Below are positions 1-9,243 of a stretch of 64,000 nt of DNA, piece after piece. Where the stretch lies: assembly GCA_913053875.1 (NCBI GenBank), contig CAJXGN010000015.1:1-64000 (forward strand). Reading direction: 5' to 3'. A program made the translations under genes and the position numbers. The notes beneath the pieces are model-generated. The model did no database searches and had not been told where the DNA came from. It saw nothing but the letters and a program-made list of their open reading frames with translations. Position 1 is the stretch's first letter, and the number at the start of each line of letters is the position of its first letter. This stretch comes from an uncultured Agromyces sp. GTDB lineage: Bacteria; Actinomycetota; Actinomycetes; Actinomycetales; Microbacteriaceae.

Positions 1-70
1 GGAAGCTAAGACTCGCAGCGCCGATGGTACTGCAGGGGCCACCCTGTGGGAGAGTAGGACACCGCCGGAC
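1..70 (+). rRNA. rrf: 5S ribosomal RNA, 3' part (cut by the window edge)
   Basis: The first 70 bases match the conserved 3' half of actinobacterial 5S rRNA: GGAAGCTAAG, then CAGCGCCGATGGTACTGC, then GTGGGAGAGTAGG and the closing ACCGCCGGAC that pairs with the missing 5' end. The 5' part and the preceding 23S and 16S genes lie outside the window. A strong terminator follows at 81-114, so this is the end of a ribosomal RNA operon transcribed to the right. The exact 3' end may be one or two bases off. Confidence 0.95.
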
Positions 71-80
71 ATACCTTGAA

Positions 81-114
81 CGAAACCCCCCAGCATCGCT
101 GCTGGGGGGTTTCG
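81..114 (+). terminator. rRNA operon terminator hairpin
   Basis: A perfect 14-bp stem (81-94 with 101-114) encloses the 6-nt loop ATCGCT. The right arm contains GGGGGGTTTCG, so a short T run closes the stem. It lies 10 nt after the 5S rRNA and before zwf, as expected for an intrinsic terminator of the ribosomal RNA operon. Confidence 0.9.
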
Positions 115-132
115 TGCGTTCGGGGTGCCCTC

Positions 133-138
133 TAGCAT
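133..138 (+). promoter_or_regulatory. Candidate -10 box for leaderless zwf
   Basis: TAGCAT ends 7 nt before the ATG at 146, and no ribosome-binding site is present. This would place the transcription start on or next to the start codon. The same spacing recurs before many genes of this window. Confidence 0.5.
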
Positions 139-145
139 GGGCCGC

Positions 146-1519
146 ATGGCGACACGACGAACGTTCGTGATCCTCGGCGCCGACGGCGACCTCGCCGCGC
201 GGCTCCTCCTACCGGGCCTCGGGCAGCTCCTCATGCACGACCGGCGGTCGAAGCTGACCCTCGTCGGCGTGGGACGGTCGGCGCTCAGCGACGACGAGTG
301 GCGTCGGCGCCTTCGCGCAGCACTCCGTGCGGACGAGGACGATCCGCTCGTCGCCTCGCTCGAGGCATCCGCTCGCTATCGCCAGGCCGACGCCACCAGC
401 CGCGAGGACCTGCAGGCGCTCTTCGACGAGCTGCCAGGGCCCGTGGCGATCTACTTCGCGCTGCCGCCGTCGGTCGCCCACGCGGCGTGCGAGACGCTCG
501 CCGGAATGGACGTACCGCCGGGCACGGTCCTCGCGCTCGAGAAGCCGTTCGGCACCGACCTCGAGAGCGCGCGTTCGTTCAACGCGCTGCTCGCGCGCCT
601 CCCCGACGGGGTGCGGGTCGTGCGCGTCGACCACTTCCTCGGCAAGACGACCGTGCTCGCGCTCACTGGTCTGCGCTTCGCCAACCACATGTTCGAGTCG
701 GTCTGGCATCGCGACCACATCGAACGCGTGGAGGTCGTGTTCGACGAATCGCTCGCGCTGGAAGGACGCGCGGGGTACTACGACCGGGCCGGCGCGCTGC
801 GCGACATGATCCAGAGCCACCTGCTGCAGGTGCTCGCGCTCATCGCCATGGAAGCGCCCGAATCGGTCGAGTCGGAGGACATGCACCGGGCCATGGCGGA
901 GGTGCTCGAGCGCACCCGGGTGTGGGGCAGCGATGCGGCCGAGGCGAGCCGCCGTGCCCGGTACACCGCGGGCAGCGTCGGCTCGCGCGTGTTCCCCGAC
1001 TACGCGGCCGAGGACGGGGTCGAGCCGTCGCGCGAGACCGAGACGCTCACCGAGGTCACGCTGCAGGTGAATGCCGAGCGCTGGCACGGCGTGCCGTTCG
1101 TGCTGCGGTCGGGCAAGGCGCTCGGGCGTGATCGGGAGGAGATCTCGATCACGCTCCGCGAGCCGAGCGCACTGCCGAGGGGCTTCAGCGGCGAGGTGCG
1201 GCGGGGGCTCCGCATCGGCATGAAGCCGGAACGCATCGTGCTCGACGTCGCCGTCAACCGGGCGGACGACCTGCTCGCGCTGCGCACCGTCGAACTCGCG
1301 TCGCGGTCCACCGAGGGGCGCCTGGGCGCGTACGCGGAGGTGCTCGGCGGCATCCTCGACGGCGACGAGCTGCTGTCGGTGAGCGGGCCGATGGCCGAGG
1401 CGTGCTGGCGCATCGTGACGCCGATCCTCGAGGCCTGGGAGGAGGACCGCGTGCCGCTCGAGGAGTACCCGGCCGGGTCGCGTGGGCCGTCGTCCTGGCC
1501 GACCACCCAGCACGACTGA
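146..1519 (+). CDS. zwf: Glucose-6-phosphate 1-dehydrogenase
   Basis: Oxidises glucose-6-phosphate to 6-phosphogluconolactone with NAD(P)+, the first step of the oxidative pentose phosphate pathway, in the cytosol. About 457 aa, slightly short for the family. The N-terminal dinucleotide-binding loop GADGDLA follows the start directly, the substrate-binding and catalytic signature RVDHFLGK lies near residue 165, and the C-terminal domain keeps [13 protein letters not shown] chose ATG 146 because the two upstream in-frame starts add residues before the Rossmann strand and because a TAGCAT box fits leaderless initiation there. No opcA or tal gene is adjacent, so this may be a stand-alone or second zwf copy; gnd lies about 40 kb away. 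Two bases separate it from the next gene, which suggests co-transcription. Confidence 0.93.
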   Translation: MATRRTFVILGADGDLAARLLLPGLGQLLMHDRRSKLTLVGVGRSALSDDEWRRRLRAALRADEDDPLVASLEASARYRQADATSREDLQALFDELPGPVAIYFALPPSVAHAACETLAGMDVPPGTVLALEKPFGTDLESARSFNALLARLPDGVRVVRVDHFLGKTTVLALTGLRFANHMFESVWHRDHIERVEVVFDESLALEGRAGYYDRAGALRDMIQSHLLQVLALIAMEAPESVESEDMHRAMAEVLERTRVWGSDAAEASRRARYTAGSVGSRVFPDYAAEDGVEPSRETETLTEVTLQVNAERWHGVPFVLRSGKALGRDREEISITLREPSALPRGFSGEVRRGLRIGMKPERIVLDVAVNRADDLLALRTVELASRSTEGRLGAYAEVLGGILDGDELLSVSGPMAEACWRIVTPILEAWEEDRVPLEEYPAGSRGPSSWPTTQHD

Positions 1520-1521
1520 CG

Positions 1522-3387
1522 ATGGCCGACCGACTGCGCGAAGCGCTGAGCCCGTACCTGCGCGCGCACGCCGACAACCCGGTCGACTGGTGGCCGTGGG
1601 GCGAGGAGGCGTTCGACGAGGCCCGCCGCCGCGACGTGCCGGTGCTCGTGTCGATCGGCTACGCCACCTGCCACTGGTGCCACGTGATGGCCCGCGAGAG
1701 CTTCAGCGACCCGGTCGTCGCCGCGCAGCTGAACGACGGGTTCGTCGCGATCAAGGTCGATCGGGAGGAGCATCCCGACGTCGACGCCGGGTACCTCGCC
1801 GCAGCGAGCGCGTTCACGCGCAACCTCGGCTGGCCGCTCACGGTGCTCGCGACGCCCGAAGGGCGGGCGTTCTACGCCGGCACGTACTTCCCGCCGCGCC
1901 CCGCAGGCGGAGCGCCCGGATTCGGCGAGCTGCTCGACGCCGTGTCGCAGGCCTGGACGCAGCGACGCGACGAGGTCGACGCCACGGCGTCGTCGCTGGC
2001 CGGTGCGCTGGCGGAGGCATCCGTGCTGCGCCCCTCTGCCGACGGACCGCCCGGCCCCGTGCAGCTCGACGCGGCGGCCGACGCACTCGTCGCGCTCGAG
2101 GACCGCGTGCACGGCGGATACGGCGGCGCACCGAAGTTCCCCGTGACGCCCGTGCTCGGGTTCCTGCTCGGGCACGGCGGCGAGGCGACGGCGTCGGCGC
2201 GCCGGAGCCTCGCCGCGATGGCCGCGTCGCCGCTGCGCGACCCGGTCGAGGGCGGCTTCTTCCGCTACGGCACGCGGGTCGACTGGAGCGAGCCGCACTA
2301 CGAGCGGATGCTGTACGACAACGCGCAACTGCTGCCGGTCGCCGCACGTGCGGCCGTGCTCGGGGACGGGCTCGCGGTCGGCACCGCCCGGGGGATCGCG
2401 CGGTACCTGCTCGACGTGCTGCGCCGGCCCGACGGCGGGTTCGCGAGCGCACAGGACTCGGAGAGCGAGGTCGACGGCGAGCGCACCGAGGGCGGCTACT
2501 ACGCGCTCGACGCCGCCGCGCGCGCGGGGCAGCCCGCGCCGGCGATCGACGAGAAGGTGCTGACCGGGTGGAACGGGCTCGCGATCGAGGGACTCGCGAC
2601 CGCGGGCGCGCTGCTCGAGGAACCCGCATGGGTCGACGCCGCCAGGGAGACCGCCACGATGCTGCTCGAACGGCATCGCGGGGACGACGGGCGGCTCATC
2701 CGCATGTCGCTGGCCGGCGAGGCATCCGCCGCGCGGGCCGCCCTCGAGGACTACGGCATGCTCGCGAACGGGCTGCTCGCCGTCGCCATCGCCGACGGCG
2801 AACCCGCGCTCGCGGTCGAGGCCCGGCGGCTGGTCGACGCCACGCTCGACGCGGTCGCGGAACCGGCCGACGGCGGACCGGTGTTCGCGGTGCCGGGCGG
2901 AGCCGACCCGGTGCTCCGGGCGCACGACCTCGTCGTGGAGGCGGACCCGTCGGAGGGGGCGACGCCGTCGGGGCCGAGCGCGCTGGCGGATGCCTGCGCC
3001 ACGCTGTTCGCGCTGACCGGCGACGCGCGGTACCTGGACGCCGCACGTGCCGCGGTCGCACGCGTCGCCGAGCCGATGCTGCGGCAGCCGCTGGCGTTCG
3101 GCACCTCGCTGCGGGTCGCCGACGAGCTCGCGCGCGGCCTCACCCAGCTGGTCACGGTGACGCCGTCGGCCGGGGCGGACGCCGAACTGGTGCGCACCAC
3201 GCGGCGGCACGGGGCATCCGTCGCCGTGGTCGTCGAGGAGGAGCGTGTGCAGCACTGGGCGGACGCCGGGTTCGAGCTGTTCGCCGGCAGGGTCGTGCGC
3301 GACGGGCGGACGACCGCCTACCTCTGCCGTGACTTCACGTGCCGGTTGCCGGTCACCGACGCGGCGGCACTGGCCGACACGGCATGA
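1522..3387 (+). CDS. Thioredoxin-domain protein of the DUF255/YyaL (SPATA20-like) family
   Basis: About 621 aa, the normal size for this family, whose members join an N-terminal thioredoxin-like domain to an (alpha/alpha)6 barrel resembling N-acylglucosamine epimerases. The N-terminus carries the family hallmarks: [16 protein letters not shown], then [10 protein letters not shown] with the CxxC-type cysteines, REEHPDVD and the cis-proline strand GWPLTV. The middle has KFPVTPVL and the barrel motif [26 protein letters not shown] comes later. The biochemical role of the family is not settled, so no reaction is assigned. It starts 2 nt after the zwf stop and is probably translationally coupled to it. 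Confidence 0.88.
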   Translation: MADRLREALSPYLRAHADNPVDWWPWGEEAFDEARRRDVPVLVSIGYATCHWCHVMARESFSDPVVAAQLNDGFVAIKVDREEHPDVDAGYLAAASAFTRNLGWPLTVLATPEGRAFYAGTYFPPRPAGGAPGFGELLDAVSQAWTQRRDEVDATASSLAGALAEASVLRPSADGPPGPVQLDAAADALVALEDRVHGGYGGAPKFPVTPVLGFLLGHGGEATASARRSLAAMAASPLRDPVEGGFFRYGTRVDWSEPHYERMLYDNAQLLPVAARAAVLGDGLAVGTARGIARYLLDVLRRPDGGFASAQDSESEVDGERTEGGYYALDAAARAGQPAPAIDEKVLTGWNGLAIEGLATAGALLEEPAWVDAARETATMLLERHRGDDGRLIRMSLAGEASAARAALEDYGMLANGLLAVAIADGEPALAVEARRLVDATLDAVAEPADGGPVFAVPGGADPVLRAHDLVVEADPSEGATPSGPSALADACATLFALTGDARYLDAARAAVARVAEPMLRQPLAFGTSLRVADELARGLTQLVTVTPSAGADAELVRTTRRHGASVAVVVEEERVQHWADAGFELFAGRVVRDGRTTAYLCRDFTCRLPVTDAAALADTA

Positions 3388-3403
3388 GTCGCGCGAGCGG
3401 GGC

Positions 3404-3739
3404 TCACCAGACGGTGGGGACCCGGCCGATCATGCCCCAGACGGCGACGCTCAGGTCGGGGTGCTCGACCGCGATGTCGCGCAGCACGTCGTACTCGAAG
3501 CGCTCGCGGTCGCCGGCGCGCGCGGTCGGGTGGTACGCCCGGGCTCGCGCCGTGCTCCAGGGGTCGACGTGGATGCGCTCCTCGCGCAGCGTCGCGACCA
3601 CCTGCTCGTCGACGGTCGGCAGGTCGGGCAGGAACGCCCACGGATCCTCGCCGAGCCGACAGCGCAGGTCGATGAGGGCCGCGAGCTCGTCTCGCGCGTC
3701 CTGGCGCAGCCGCTCGATGGTCGGCGCCTCCTGCGACAT
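3404..3739 (-). CDS. Conserved hypothetical protein, 111 aa
   Basis: I do not recognise a family. The product is a small, charged, apparently soluble protein with no signal peptide or membrane segment; it contains IDLRCRLGEDPWAFLP, a Thr-Val-Asp-Glu stretch and an aromatic C-terminus ending in VW. The start is well supported: the minus strand reads a purine-rich ribosome-binding site (AGGGGGAG) just before the ATG, and a TTAGCCT box lies further upstream near 3768. It converges with the YyaL-type gene on the left and diverges from the methyltransferase gene on the right. Confidence 0.7.
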   Translation of the reverse strand: MSQEAPTIERLRQDARDELAALIDLRCRLGEDPWAFLPDLPTVDEQVVATLREERIHVDPWSTARARAYHPTARAGDRERFEYDVLRDIAVEHPDLSVAVWGMIGRVPTVW

Positions 3740-3901
3740 GTGCTCCCCCTCTGATCGGACACGGCAAGGCTAACCCCGGAGTGTGACATCTGCGTTTCGC
3801 GAACCTTGCCGATGCGTGATGCGTGCCCGGCTTCCGGGCCGCGTGGATCGCGTGCGGCGATGCGGCACCGGCGGCGCGCCGCCTGCGGTTGAATGAGAGT
3901 C

Positions 3902-5443
3902 GTGGTGACTGCGTCGGAGAGGCGGATCGCGGGCGCGCTGGCGCGCGACCTCGCTGCGGCACGCTTCACGGTGGCCGGGTTGGACGAACTGTGGGGCGAC
4001 GAGGCGGCGGCCGCACTGCATCGTGGTGACCCCGTGCCCGCGGCACGACGGCTCGAGCGGCTCGAGCCGGGCGCCGAGCCGCGGGGCACGCTCGCGCTGT
4101 GCTTCGTGCTCGGCCGCACGGTGGCGCGCGGCGACCTCGGGCGCGCCCTGCCCGCGGCAGGTGTCGACGGTGCCGCCGAGCTCGGACTGGTCGAGGCGGA
4201 CGGCGAGCATGTCGCGGCGCGCGTCGACCTGCGACCGTACGCGTTCCAGGACCGCGTCGGTGCCGCGGAATGGTGGATCGCCTCCGATCCGGGCGAGCTC
4301 GCGACCGGCGCGCCGCTCGCCGAGGACCACGTGCTCGGCGTCGGCGGCGCATCGAGCACCCTCGCCTCGCTGCAGTTCCAGGACCCGGTCGGCAGCGTGC
4401 TCGACCTCGGCACCGGATGCGGCATCCAGGCCCTGCACGCGGCCCGGCACGCCGACCGGGTCGTCGCCACCGACATCAGCGCGCGGGCGCTGCGATTCGC
4501 CGCGCTCAACGCCGCCCTGAACGACGTGCCCGGCATCGAGTTCCGGCTCGGGAGCCTGTTCGCACCGGTCGCGGGAGAGCGGTTCGACCGCATCGTCTCG
4601 AACCCGCCGTTCGTGATCACGCCCCGACGCGACGACGTGCCCGCCTACGAGTACCGCGACGGCGGGATGGTGGGCGACGCGCTTGTGGCCCGGGTGCTCG
4701 GCGGCCTCGCGGACCACCTGGCGCCGGGCGGCACGGCACAGCTGCTCGCCGACTGGGAGTACCGCGCCGACGGCGGGGCGGGGCTCGACCGCGCGAGCGA
4801 CTGGTTCGCGCCCGAGCTCGAGTACTGGCTCATCGAGCGCGACCGGGTCGACCCGATCGAGTACGCCGAGACCTGGGTGCGCGACGGCGGCACGCGCCAG
4901 GGCACGCCCGAGTACGGTGCGATGGTTCGCGCCTGGCTCGACGACTTCGAGGCGCGCGGGGTCGACGCCGTCGGGTTCGGCTACGTCGTCGCACGTCGCC
5001 CGGCCGACGGCGTGGTGCGGCTGCGTCGAACCGAGCAGCTGCACGGGCCGCTCGGCTCCGGTGCGCCCGGCCCGCACCTCGAGGGGTGCGTCGACGCGTT
5101 CGACCGGCTCGTCGGCGACGTCGACGCCGCCCGGCCCGTGGTCGCGGGCGACGTGACCGAACAGCGCCACCACTGGCCCGGGTCGGACGACCCGACCGCG
5201 ATCACGCTGCGCCAGGGCGGCGGGTTCGCGCGCACGGTCGACGCGGGCACGGCCCTCGCCGCACTCGTCGGCGCGAGCGACGGCACGCTCACGGTCGGCG
5301 CGATCGCGAGCGCCCTGGCCGGGCTGCTCGAGGCCGACGAGCAGGCGCTCGCGGCCGAACTGCGCGGCGACGTGCTCGAACTCGTGCTCTGCGGCATGCT
5401 CGCGCCCGCGACGGCGGGCCCCGACGGGAGCGGTGCGCGATGA
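3902..5443 (+). CDS. SAM-dependent methyltransferase, PrmC/HemK-like (two-domain actinobacterial type)
   Basis: About 513 aa. The central third is a class I methyltransferase: VLDLGTGCGIQALHAA binds S-adenosylmethionine, VVATDISARAL follows, and IVSNPPFV is the NPPF/Y catalytic motif of enzymes that methylate glutamine side chains or exocyclic base nitrogens. The N-terminal ~130 residues and the C-terminal ~170 residues are accessory regions, the last looking like a winged-helix-type module. Such long proteins are widespread in actinobacteria; their substrate is unknown to me, and it is probably not the dedicated release-factor enzyme. I chose GTG 3902, seven bases after a TTGAAT box (3889-3894); ATG 3893 in the same frame is the alternative. 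The last bases overlap the next gene (ATGA). Confidence 0.8.
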   Translation: MVTASERRIAGALARDLAAARFTVAGLDELWGDEAAAALHRGDPVPAARRLERLEPGAEPRGTLALCFVLGRTVARGDLGRALPAAGVDGAAELGLVEADGEHVAARVDLRPYAFQDRVGAAEWWIASDPGELATGAPLAEDHVLGVGGASSTLASLQFQDPVGSVLDLGTGCGIQALHAARHADRVVATDISARALRFAALNAALNDVPGIEFRLGSLFAPVAGERFDRIVSNPPFVITPRRDDVPAYEYRDGGMVGDALVARVLGGLADHLAPGGTAQLLADWEYRADGGAGLDRASDWFAPELEYWLIERDRVDPIEYAETWVRDGGTRQGTPEYGAMVRAWLDDFEARGVDAVGFGYVVARRPADGVVRLRRTEQLHGPLGSGAPGPHLEGCVDAFDRLVGDVDAARPVVAGDVTEQRHHWPGSDDPTAITLRQGGGFARTVDAGTALAALVGASDGTLTVGAIASALAGLLEADEQALAAELRGDVLELVLCGMLAPATAGPDGSGAR

Positions 5444-6867
5444 GGCGGCGCACGTTCCTGGTCGGCTCCGCGGCGGGCCTCGCCGCGGTGCTGACCGGAT
5501 GCGTACCCGAGACGCCGACCCCGACCGCGTCGCCGACCCCGACCACCCCGACGCCGACCCCGACGGGCACGCCCGTCGCCTCGACCGTGCCCGCGCCCGC
5601 CGCCATGCGCCGTTCGGCGTGGGGCCTCGACCCGTTCGCGCGCGGCGCCTTCAGCTTCCAGGCGGTCGGCTCGACCCCGCAGCACCGCAGCGACCTCGCG
5701 GTGCCGCTCGGCGGGCGCGTGTTCCTCGCGGGCGAGGCGACGTCGACCGCCTACCCGGGCACCGTGCGCGGCGCCGCGGAGCAGGGCGCCCGTGCCGCCG
5801 CGGAAGTCGCGAAGTCGGCCGAGCCGGGGGCGCGCATCGCGGTCGTCGGCGCGGGGCTCGCGGGCATCACCGCCGCACGCGCGCTCGCCGACGCCGGCTA
5901 CCGGGTCGTCGTGCTCGAGGCGCGCGACCGCATCGGCGGCCGCATCCACAGCGTCGAGGACGACGCATGGCCGATGCCCGTCGAACTCGGCGCCGGCTTC
6001 GTGCCGGCCGACGCGGTGGGCCTGCAGGCGCGCCTCGCGCGCGCCGGTGCGGCGACCGCGCCGTTCGACACCGCGCCGCAGGTGCGCACGGCGGCCGGCG
6101 AGCCGGTCGAGGCGTCCGACCTCGGTGCGGAGGCCGTGGCCGCGGCCCGCGAGTGGGCGCTCGTGCAGCCGCACGACGTGACACTCGCGAACGCGCTGCT
6201 GCGCTCGGGCGCGATCGACCGGCTCTCCGACGAGCCCGACGAGACGGGCGTCTCGGCGACCGACTGGCTCGCGTACGAGCTCGACACCGTGCTCGGCGTG
6301 CGCACCGGCGCCGACGCCCGCCAGCTCTCGGCGCGGATCGGCGGGCTCGCTCCCGAGGATCCCGCCCCGCAGGAGCGGGTCGAGACGCCGTACGTGCAGT
6401 TCCTCCGCGACGAGGCGTCGGGCCTCGACGTGCTGCTCGGCGGAGCGGTGCTCAGCATCGACCACTCGGGCGACCTGGTGTCGCTGCGACTCGAGACGGG
6501 CGAGTCGTTCGCCGCCGACCGGGCGATCGTGACCGTGCCGCTCGGCGTGCTGCGGGCCAACCTCATCTCGTTCACGCCTGCGCTGCCGCTGCGCCACGCT
6601 CGCGCGGTGTCGGTGCTCGGCAACGGCCTGCTCGACCAGGTGTGGCTGCGCTTCGACGAGTCGTTCCTGCCGGCGGGCCCTCCGGTGCGCACGGTCGTCG
6701 CCGCCGACGACGACCCCTTCGCGGGCTGGCTCGACCTCGGCGGGAGCGCGGGGGAGCGCGTGCTGGTCGGCGTGCTCGCGGCCGACCGGGCGGAGGCGCT
6801 GGCGGAGGCATCCGACGACGAGGTGATCGCACTCGCACGCGCGAGCCTCGAGCCGTTCGCGAGCTGA
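5440..6867 (+). CDS. Tat-exported flavin amine oxidase-like protein with circularly permuted domain order
   Basis: About 475 aa. Residues 1-21 form a twin-arginine lipoprotein signal (RRRTFLVG, then LTGC with the lipidated Cys21), followed by a Pro/Thr linker to about residue 55. Next comes SAWGLDPFARGAFSF and FLAGEATSTAYPG (about 59-107), which in flavin amine oxidases is the C-terminal FAD-binding segment. Only then follow the normally N-terminal GAGLAGITAAR (137-147), the ribose-binding Glu160 and RDRIGGR. The protein stops after DDEVIALARASLEPF, exactly where a canonical enzyme would continue into the segment found here at the front. The reaction is therefore probably FAD-dependent amine oxidation at the outer membrane face, but activity and substrate are inferred. 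ATG 5440 overlaps the methyltransferase stop, so the two are translationally coupled. Confidence 0.85.
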   Translation: MRRRTFLVGSAAGLAAVLTGCVPETPTPTASPTPTTPTPTPTGTPVASTVPAPAAMRRSAWGLDPFARGAFSFQAVGSTPQHRSDLAVPLGGRVFLAGEATSTAYPGTVRGAAEQGARAAAEVAKSAEPGARIAVVGAGLAGITAARALADAGYRVVVLEARDRIGGRIHSVEDDAWPMPVELGAGFVPADAVGLQARLARAGAATAPFDTAPQVRTAAGEPVEASDLGAEAVAAAREWALVQPHDVTLANALLRSGAIDRLSDEPDETGVSATDWLAYELDTVLGVRTGADARQLSARIGGLAPEDPAPQERVETPYVQFLRDEASGLDVLLGGAVLSIDHSGDLVSLRLETGESFAADRAIVTVPLGVLRANLISFTPALPLRHARAVSVLGNGLLDQVWLRFDESFLPAGPPVRTVVAADDDPFAGWLDLGGSAGERVLVGVLAADRAEALAEASDDEVIALARASLEPFAS

Positions 6868-6900
6868 GCGCGCGCCGACGGGCCGGGCCGGTCGACCGGT

Positions 6901-7644
6901 TCAGCGGTGCGCGGCGGCGAGCTCGGGGGCATCCGCTCGCTCGACCGGCACCGGGTCGAGGGTGCCCGCGCCCTCGCGCCGCACGATGCGCGTGGCGGCG
7001 AGCAGCAGCGCCGCGACCGCGAGCAGCACGGCCAGCACGATCGCGCACGCGACGACGATGCCCGACGCTCCGCCCACCTGCAGCGGGTCGAGGAAGAAGT
7101 AGGGGTACCAGCCGACCGCGGGGCTGCGCACGAGGGTGTACGCGAGCCACGCGATCGGGAACAGCGGCACCCACCACAGCGTGCGCCAGCCCACCGGCAC
7201 GTGCCGCACGCCGAGCACGGTCTCGAGCACCCAGTCGACGACGAGCGCGACGGGCACCACGAAGTGCAGCACCTGGTCGGAGGGCGGCACGTCGATGCGG
7301 TACCCCGTCGCACGCGCCTGGGAGACGATCAGCCCGAACACGACGCCCGACACGACGACGTAGGTGATGACGAGGCAGCGGATGCCCGTGAGCCAGCCGG
7401 GCTCCCGCCGGCCCAGCACCGCGACGACGCCGCTGGCGCCGATCACCACGACGGCGAGGAACGCCGACTGCACCGTGAAGTACGAGAAGAAGTTCTCGGT
7501 GGCGAAGCTCGTGAACCCGAGCACGTAGCGGAAGTTCTCGACGAGCGCCATCACCTCGACGACGGCGACCGCGATGCGGGCGAGCCCGAGCAACCGGAGC
7601 GCGCGACGACGGCGCGGGTCGGGAGGGGCCTCGCGCGCCGGCAT
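6901..7644 (-). CDS. Pr6Pr-family integral membrane protein
   Basis: About 247 aa with some six hydrophobic segments. The motif ENFRYVLGFTSFATENFFSYFT, here split around the first helix pair, and the central HFVVPVALVVDW, plus YPYFFLDP near the C-terminus, are characteristic of the Pr6Pr (FAR-17a/AIG1-like) membrane family. The function of bacterial members is unknown. The N-terminus is short and basic, the C-terminus a charged cytoplasmic tail. The gene converges with the amine-oxidase-like gene (33 bp apart) and lies behind a second small membrane protein gene on the same strand, 69 bp away, without overlap. Confidence 0.8.
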   Translation of the reverse strand: MPAREAPPDPRRRRALRLLGLARIAVAVVEVMALVENFRYVLGFTSFATENFFSYFTVQSAFLAVVVIGASGVVAVLGRREPGWLTGIRCLVITYVVVSGVVFGLIVSQARATGYRIDVPPSDQVLHFVVPVALVVDWVLETVLGVRHVPVGWRTLWWVPLFPIAWLAYTLVRSPAVGWYPYFFLDPLQVGGASGIVVACAIVLAVLLAVAALLLAATRIVRREGAGTLDPVPVERADAPELAAAHR

Positions 7645-7713
7645 GCGTCCACGCTACGCCGGGCGCGGTCGCCTGCGCGGCGGACGCGGCCGTTCGCCGT
7701 CCGCGGGCGGGGG

Positions 7714-8139
7714 TCAGACGGTGCCGGCGGGCGGCCAGACGCCGATGATGACGGCCATCACGACGAAGGTGACGAGCTCGTGCGCGATGTTGAGCGTGGT
7801 GAGGCCGGCCGGGCGGCGCTCGAACGCGTCGTGCGTGATGAAGCGCGCCGCGGTGAAGCCGGCCCAGAGGATGAGCGCAGTGACGAGTGCGTTGACGAGG
7901 AAGCTGCCGCCGTAGAAGTGCCACGCGATCACGGTCGCGCCCGCGAGCACCCACGACGAGACGAAGCTCACGAGCAGCGTCGCGATGATCGCCCCGACCG
8001 CGCTCTTCCCGTCGGGCTCCACCTTGGCCACGCGCATCCAGTAGTTGCCGAAGACCTTGGGCGTGTACCAGATCGAGCCGACGACCATGGTCGAGAGCGT
8101 CGCCAGCAGCACCGCCCAGTAGTTGATCTCGGGAATCAT
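7714..8139 (-). CDS. DUF1761 family membrane protein
   Basis: About 141 aa with four predicted membrane helices. NYWAVLLATLSTMVVGSIWYTPKVFG at the N-terminus (quoted here only as a pattern: Asn-Tyr-Trp then a Gly-x-x-Trp-Tyr-x-x-x-x-Phe-Gly turn) and the later HDAFERRP region match DUF1761. No function is known for the family. The ATG is preceded on the minus strand by GGAAGGA at ideal spacing, so the start is secure. It diverges from the J-domain gene. Confidence 0.82.
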   Translation of the reverse strand: MIPEINYWAVLLATLSTMVVGSIWYTPKVFGNYWMRVAKVEPDGKSAVGAIIATLLVSFVSSWVLAGATVIAWHFYGGSFLVNALVTALILWAGFTAARFITHDAFERRPAGLTTLNIAHELVTFVVMAVIIGVWPPAGTV

Positions 8140-8249
8140 GCGAGTCCTTCCTCGGCGGCTTGGAATGTGCTCGGAGTCTACTCGGCGCCTCGCGGTAGGG
8201 TCGGGATTCGACCCCCACGTTCCGCATGATTCCGGAGGCGCTGCACGCG

Positions 8250-9191
8250 ATGCCCGACAGCCCGCTCCAGGCGACGCCGTACGAGGTGCTCGGCGTCGCG
8301 CCGGACGCGTCGACGGGCGAACTGCGGTCGGCGTATCGGCGGAAGCTCCGCGAGACGCACCCCGACACGGGCGGCGATCCCGACCGGTTCCACGAGGTGC
8401 AGGCGGCGTGGGAGCGCGTCGGCACCGCCGAGGCGCGTGCGGCGTACGACCGCGGCGGGCCCGCGCGCACCACGGCCGCCGACGACGGCGCCGGCTCGTG
8501 GTCGATGCCGCGCACGCAGGGCGAGCGGCGCGACACCCGGCCCGGCACCCGCAGCCACGGGCACCCCGGCGGCGTCTCGCGCGTGCGCTACCTCGAGCTC
8601 ATCCGCGAGTGGGCCGGTCGCGGCGTCGACCTGCCCGACCCGTTCGATGCCGACCTGGTGCGCCGAGCGCCCCGCGAGATCCGCCACGTGCTGGCCGACG
8701 CGCTCGCCGAGGAGGCGACCGCGCGCACCGTCTCGACGCTCGGCATCGCCTACACCGCCTGGCACGACATCGCGACGGATGCCGCGGGGCCGGGGCTGCC
8801 CGCCAAGCTCGACCACGTCGTGCTCGGCCCCACCGGCCTGTTCGCCATCCAGTCGGAGGACTGGGGCGCGCCCGTGCGCATCCGCCGCGGCGAGCTCATC
8901 GGCGAGGCGCTGGCCGGCGAGAAGCCGATGCGCGCGCTCGCGCAGCGCGCGAAGGCCGTCGGCCGGGCCGCGCACGTGAAGTTCACCTGCCTGCTCGTGG
9001 TCGTGCCCGACGGCGACTCCGACGAGGACCTCCAGGTGCTCGGCTCGACCCGCGGCGCGGTGACCGCACTCGTGCAGCGCTCGCGCCTCGCGGGTGTGCT
9101 GCGCACGGGACTGCCGGGCTCGGCGCTGATCGGCGGCGCCGAGGTCATGGAGGTGCGCACCCGGCTGCAGCAGTCGATCCGCTTCGCCTGA
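8250..9191 (+). CDS. J-domain protein with C-terminal NERD-like (degenerate nuclease) domain
   Basis: About 313 aa. Residues 1-65 are a J domain: TPYEVLGV, the invariant HPD in RETHPDTGG, then a helix ending in AAYDRGG. J domains stimulate Hsp70 (DnaK) ATPase. After a basic, disordered stretch the C-terminal half carries KLDHVVLGPTGLFAIQSEDWG, which lines up with the NERD fold (normally ...DHvvvgp.GvfvIE.K.w.G), but the expected Glu and Lys of the nuclease core read Gln and Glu. Nuclease activity is therefore doubtful. A GGAGG at 8232-8236 favours ATG 8250; ATG 8226 in frame would add eight residues. A TAGGGT box lies at 8196-8201. Confidence 0.75.
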   Translation: MPDSPLQATPYEVLGVAPDASTGELRSAYRRKLRETHPDTGGDPDRFHEVQAAWERVGTAEARAAYDRGGPARTTAADDGAGSWSMPRTQGERRDTRPGTRSHGHPGGVSRVRYLELIREWAGRGVDLPDPFDADLVRRAPREIRHVLADALAEEATARTVSTLGIAYTAWHDIATDAAGPGLPAKLDHVVLGPTGLFAIQSEDWGAPVRIRRGELIGEALAGEKPMRALAQRAKAVGRAAHVKFTCLLVVVPDGDSDEDLQVLGSTRGAVTALVQRSRLAGVLRTGLPGSALIGGAEVMEVRTRLQQSIRFA

Positions 9192-9243
9192 GCCGGCCCG
9201 CCCGCGGCATCCGCCGTCGCCGTCGTGATGGTTGGATGGGAGC

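Noticed and set aside
1000..3255. 751-codon open frame on the minus strand opposite zwf and the YyaL-type gene
   Set aside because: Its product is Arg/His/Pro-rich low complexity without any domain, and both plus-strand genes have complete motifs. Long antisense frames are expected at this GC content. The same holds for 22866-26351, 48740-51625 and 51573-53189 on the minus strand.
3893..3895. ATG 3893 as start of the methyltransferase
   Set aside because: It lies inside the TTGAAT box that positions the GTG at 3902; kept only as an alternative.
6889..6900. CCGGTCGACCGG palindrome between the amine-oxidase-like and Pr6Pr genes as an operator
   Set aside because: Short GC palindrome at convergent 3' ends with no promoter nearby; at best a weak terminator.
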